Shown here piece by piece: positions 62,725 to 64,000 of a stretch of 64,000 nt of DNA (position 1 is the stretch's first letter; the number at the start of each line of letters is the position of its first letter). This stretch comes from CAZAQK01 sp964535825 (GTDB lineage: Bacteria; Pseudomonadota; Alphaproteobacteria; Rickettsiales; SXRF01). The notes below the pieces were generated by a model. That model did not search any database. It had not been told where the DNA came from and was given only the letters and a program-made list of their open reading frames with translations. The translations under genes and the position numbers were made by a program. The stretch is taken from positions 89,767 through 153,766 of the forward strand of contig CAZHUC010000006.1 in assembly GCA_964535825.1 (NCBI GenBank), written 5' to 3'.

Positions 62725-64000
62725 ATGAAAACAAGCGCTGCACAAAAAATGCCTATCACTCCTGAGATCGTGGCTGAACATGGCCTGACACCGGAAGAAT
62801 ATGAACGCGTACTGAAGATCATGGGGCGCGAGCCGAACATGGTCGAACTCGGCATCTTCTCCGTGATGTGGAGCGAGCATTGCTCTTACAAAACCACGCG
62901 CGTGCATTTGAAGAAACTACCCACCGAAGCACCGTGGGTCATTTGTGGCCCCGGCGAGAACGCCGGCGTTATTGATATCGGTGATGGTCAGGCAGCCATT
63001 TTCAAAATGGAATCGCACAACCACCCATCGTACATTGAGCCTTTTCAGGGTGCGGCCACCGGCGTGGGTGGAATCCTGCGTGACGTATTTACTATGGGCG
63101 CGCGCCCAATCGCCAACATGAACGCACTGCGTTTTGGTGAACCATCCCACCCGAAGACGAAGCATCTCGTATCCGGCGTTGTGGCGGGCATTGGTTCTTA
63201 CGGTAACTGCGTGGGCGTCCCTACTGTTGGCGGTGAATGCACATTCCATCCTTCTTATAACGGTAATATTTTAGTGAACGCGATGACCGTTGGTATCGCC
63301 GATACTGACAAGATATTTTACTCCGCCGCTGCCGGCGTGGGCAATCCTGTGGTGTATGTGGGGTCAAAAACCGGTCGTGATGGTATTCATGGTGCGACCA
63401 TGGCAAGCGCAGAATTCGATGATGCCTCCGAAGAAAAACGCCCGACCGTGCAGGTAGGTGACCCATTCACAGAAAAACTCCTCATTGAAGCCTGTATGGA
63501 ACTGATGCAGACCGACGCTATCGTTGCCATTCAGGATATGGGTGCGGCAGGACTTACTTCCAGCTCGCTGGAAATGGCGGGCAAAGGCGGCCTTGGTATC
63601 GAACTGCAAATGGAAAAAGTGCCGACGCGCGAAACCGGCATGACCCCGTATGAGATGATGCTCTCTGAATCACAGGAGCGCATGCTTATCATCTTAAAGC
63701 CCGGAAAAGAAGCGCAGGCAAAAGCAATATTTGATAAGTGGGAACTGGATTTCGCGGTTATCGGCAAACTCACCGACACCGGCCACCTCGTGCTTAAATT
63801 CCACGGTGAAACCGTGGCCGATATGCCTATCGCGCCGGTTTCTACCGACGCGCCAATGTATGAACGCCCTTGGACACCCACACCAAAGCAAAAAGATGTG
63901 GACGATGTGCCAGCTACTGATATCAAATCAGCGCTGATGAAACTCATCTCTTGTCCTGACCTTTCCTCTAAGCGCTGGATATACGAACAATACGACCACA
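62725..64000 (+). CDS. purL: Phosphoribosylformylglycinamidine synthase subunit PurL (3' truncated by window)
   Basis: Purine synthesis enzyme that turns FGAR, ATP and ammonia from PurQ into FGAM. The first 425 codons are present and open at the right edge; the small, bacterial form is about 740 residues, so roughly 60 percent is visible. Seen are SVMWSEHCSYK, VICGPGENAGVIDIG, FKMESHNHPSYIEPFQGAATGVGGILRDVFTMGARP, and QDMGAAGLTSSSLEMA, all typical. The ATG at 62725 is used; 62749 is in frame. Confidence 0.97.
   Translation, partial: MKTSAAQKMPITPEIVAEHGLTPEEYERVLKIMGREPNMVELGIFSVMWSEHCSYKTTRVHLKKLPTEAPWVICGPGENAGVIDIGDGQAAIFKMESHNHPSYIEPFQGAATGVGGILRDVFTMGARPIANMNALRFGEPSHPKTKHLVSGVVAGIGSYGNCVGVPTVGGECTFHPSYNGNILVNAMTVGIADTDKIFYSAAAGVGNPVVYVGSKTGRDGIHGATMASAEFDDASEEKRPTVQVGDPFTEKLLIEACMELMQTDAIVAIQDMGAAGLTSSSLEMAGKGGLGIELQMEKVPTRETGMTPYEMMLSESQERMLIILKPGKEAQAKAIFDKWELDFAVIGKLTDTGHLVLKFHGETVADMPIAPVSTDAPMYERPWTPTPKQKDVDDVPATDIKSALMKLISCPDLSSKRWIYEQYDH

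Overview
This 64-kb window is chromosomal DNA from a Gram-negative bacterium, most likely an alphaproteobacterium. The reasons are the lipid A genes lpxB and lpxC, BamD, several lipoproteins with lipoboxes, the neighbour set iscX-tsaE-amgK-murU, the purL/bolA/grxD neighbourhood, a YdcH/DUF465 gene, and a long division and cell wall cluster joined to lpxC, bamD, recN and ligA. MurE carries the DNPR motif of meso-diaminopimelate ligases. I could not fix genus or order. I see no insertion sequence, prophage, CRISPR array or rRNA. One tRNA (Thr, CGT) is present.

Bases 1-13,100 hold the 3' part of lpxB, a very large Pro/Glu-rich secreted-looking protein of unknown function, a tightly overlapping operon (iscX, tsaE, amgK, murU), an anchored ankyrin protein, a 1,000-residue TPR protein, a pirin and a DUF465 protein. 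Bases 13,100-26,450 are mixed: a cold-shock gene, tRNA-Thr, a YoaK-type membrane protein, a cation/proton antiporter, a SCO-like lipoprotein coupled to a membrane protein with a histidine-rich C-terminal region, an unknown 466-residue protein, an amino acid permease with a leader hairpin, a secreted relative of the histidine-rich region, an Xaa-Pro aminopeptidase, an unusual aminotransferase and prmA.

Bases 26,456-52,482 are the division and peptidoglycan (dcw) cluster, all on the minus strand. Transcription order is mraZ, a 36-codon ORF, rsmH, ftsL, ftsI, murE, murF, mraY, murD, ftsW, murG, murC, murB, ddl, ftsQ, ftsA, an unknown lipoprotein, ftsZ, a FkbM-type methyltransferase, lpxC, bamD, recN, ligA and prmA. 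Many neighbours overlap by 1-17 bases, which suggests translational coupling. In front of mraZ lies a ladder of TGGG repeats at 10-11 base steps over a predicted promoter; this fits a MraZ operator.

Bases 52,500-64,000 hold rpsD with its own promoter and terminator, four small unknown proteins (three with Gly/Ala-rich hydrophobic stretches), a pseudouridine synthase, an LRR-like protein, a DASS-family transporter, two 46-residue lipoproteins, grxD and bolA, a predicted Fur-controlled iron-uptake group (periplasmic cupredoxin, FTR1 permease, outer-membrane-like protein) and the first two thirds or so of purL, which runs off the window.

The least explained parts are the 1,394-residue protein at the left end, the SCO-linked histidine-rich proteins at 15.7-21.9 kb, the extra genes inside the dcw cluster (36-codon ORF, lipoprotein, methyltransferase), and the Gly/Ala-rich group at 53.3-55.6 kb.
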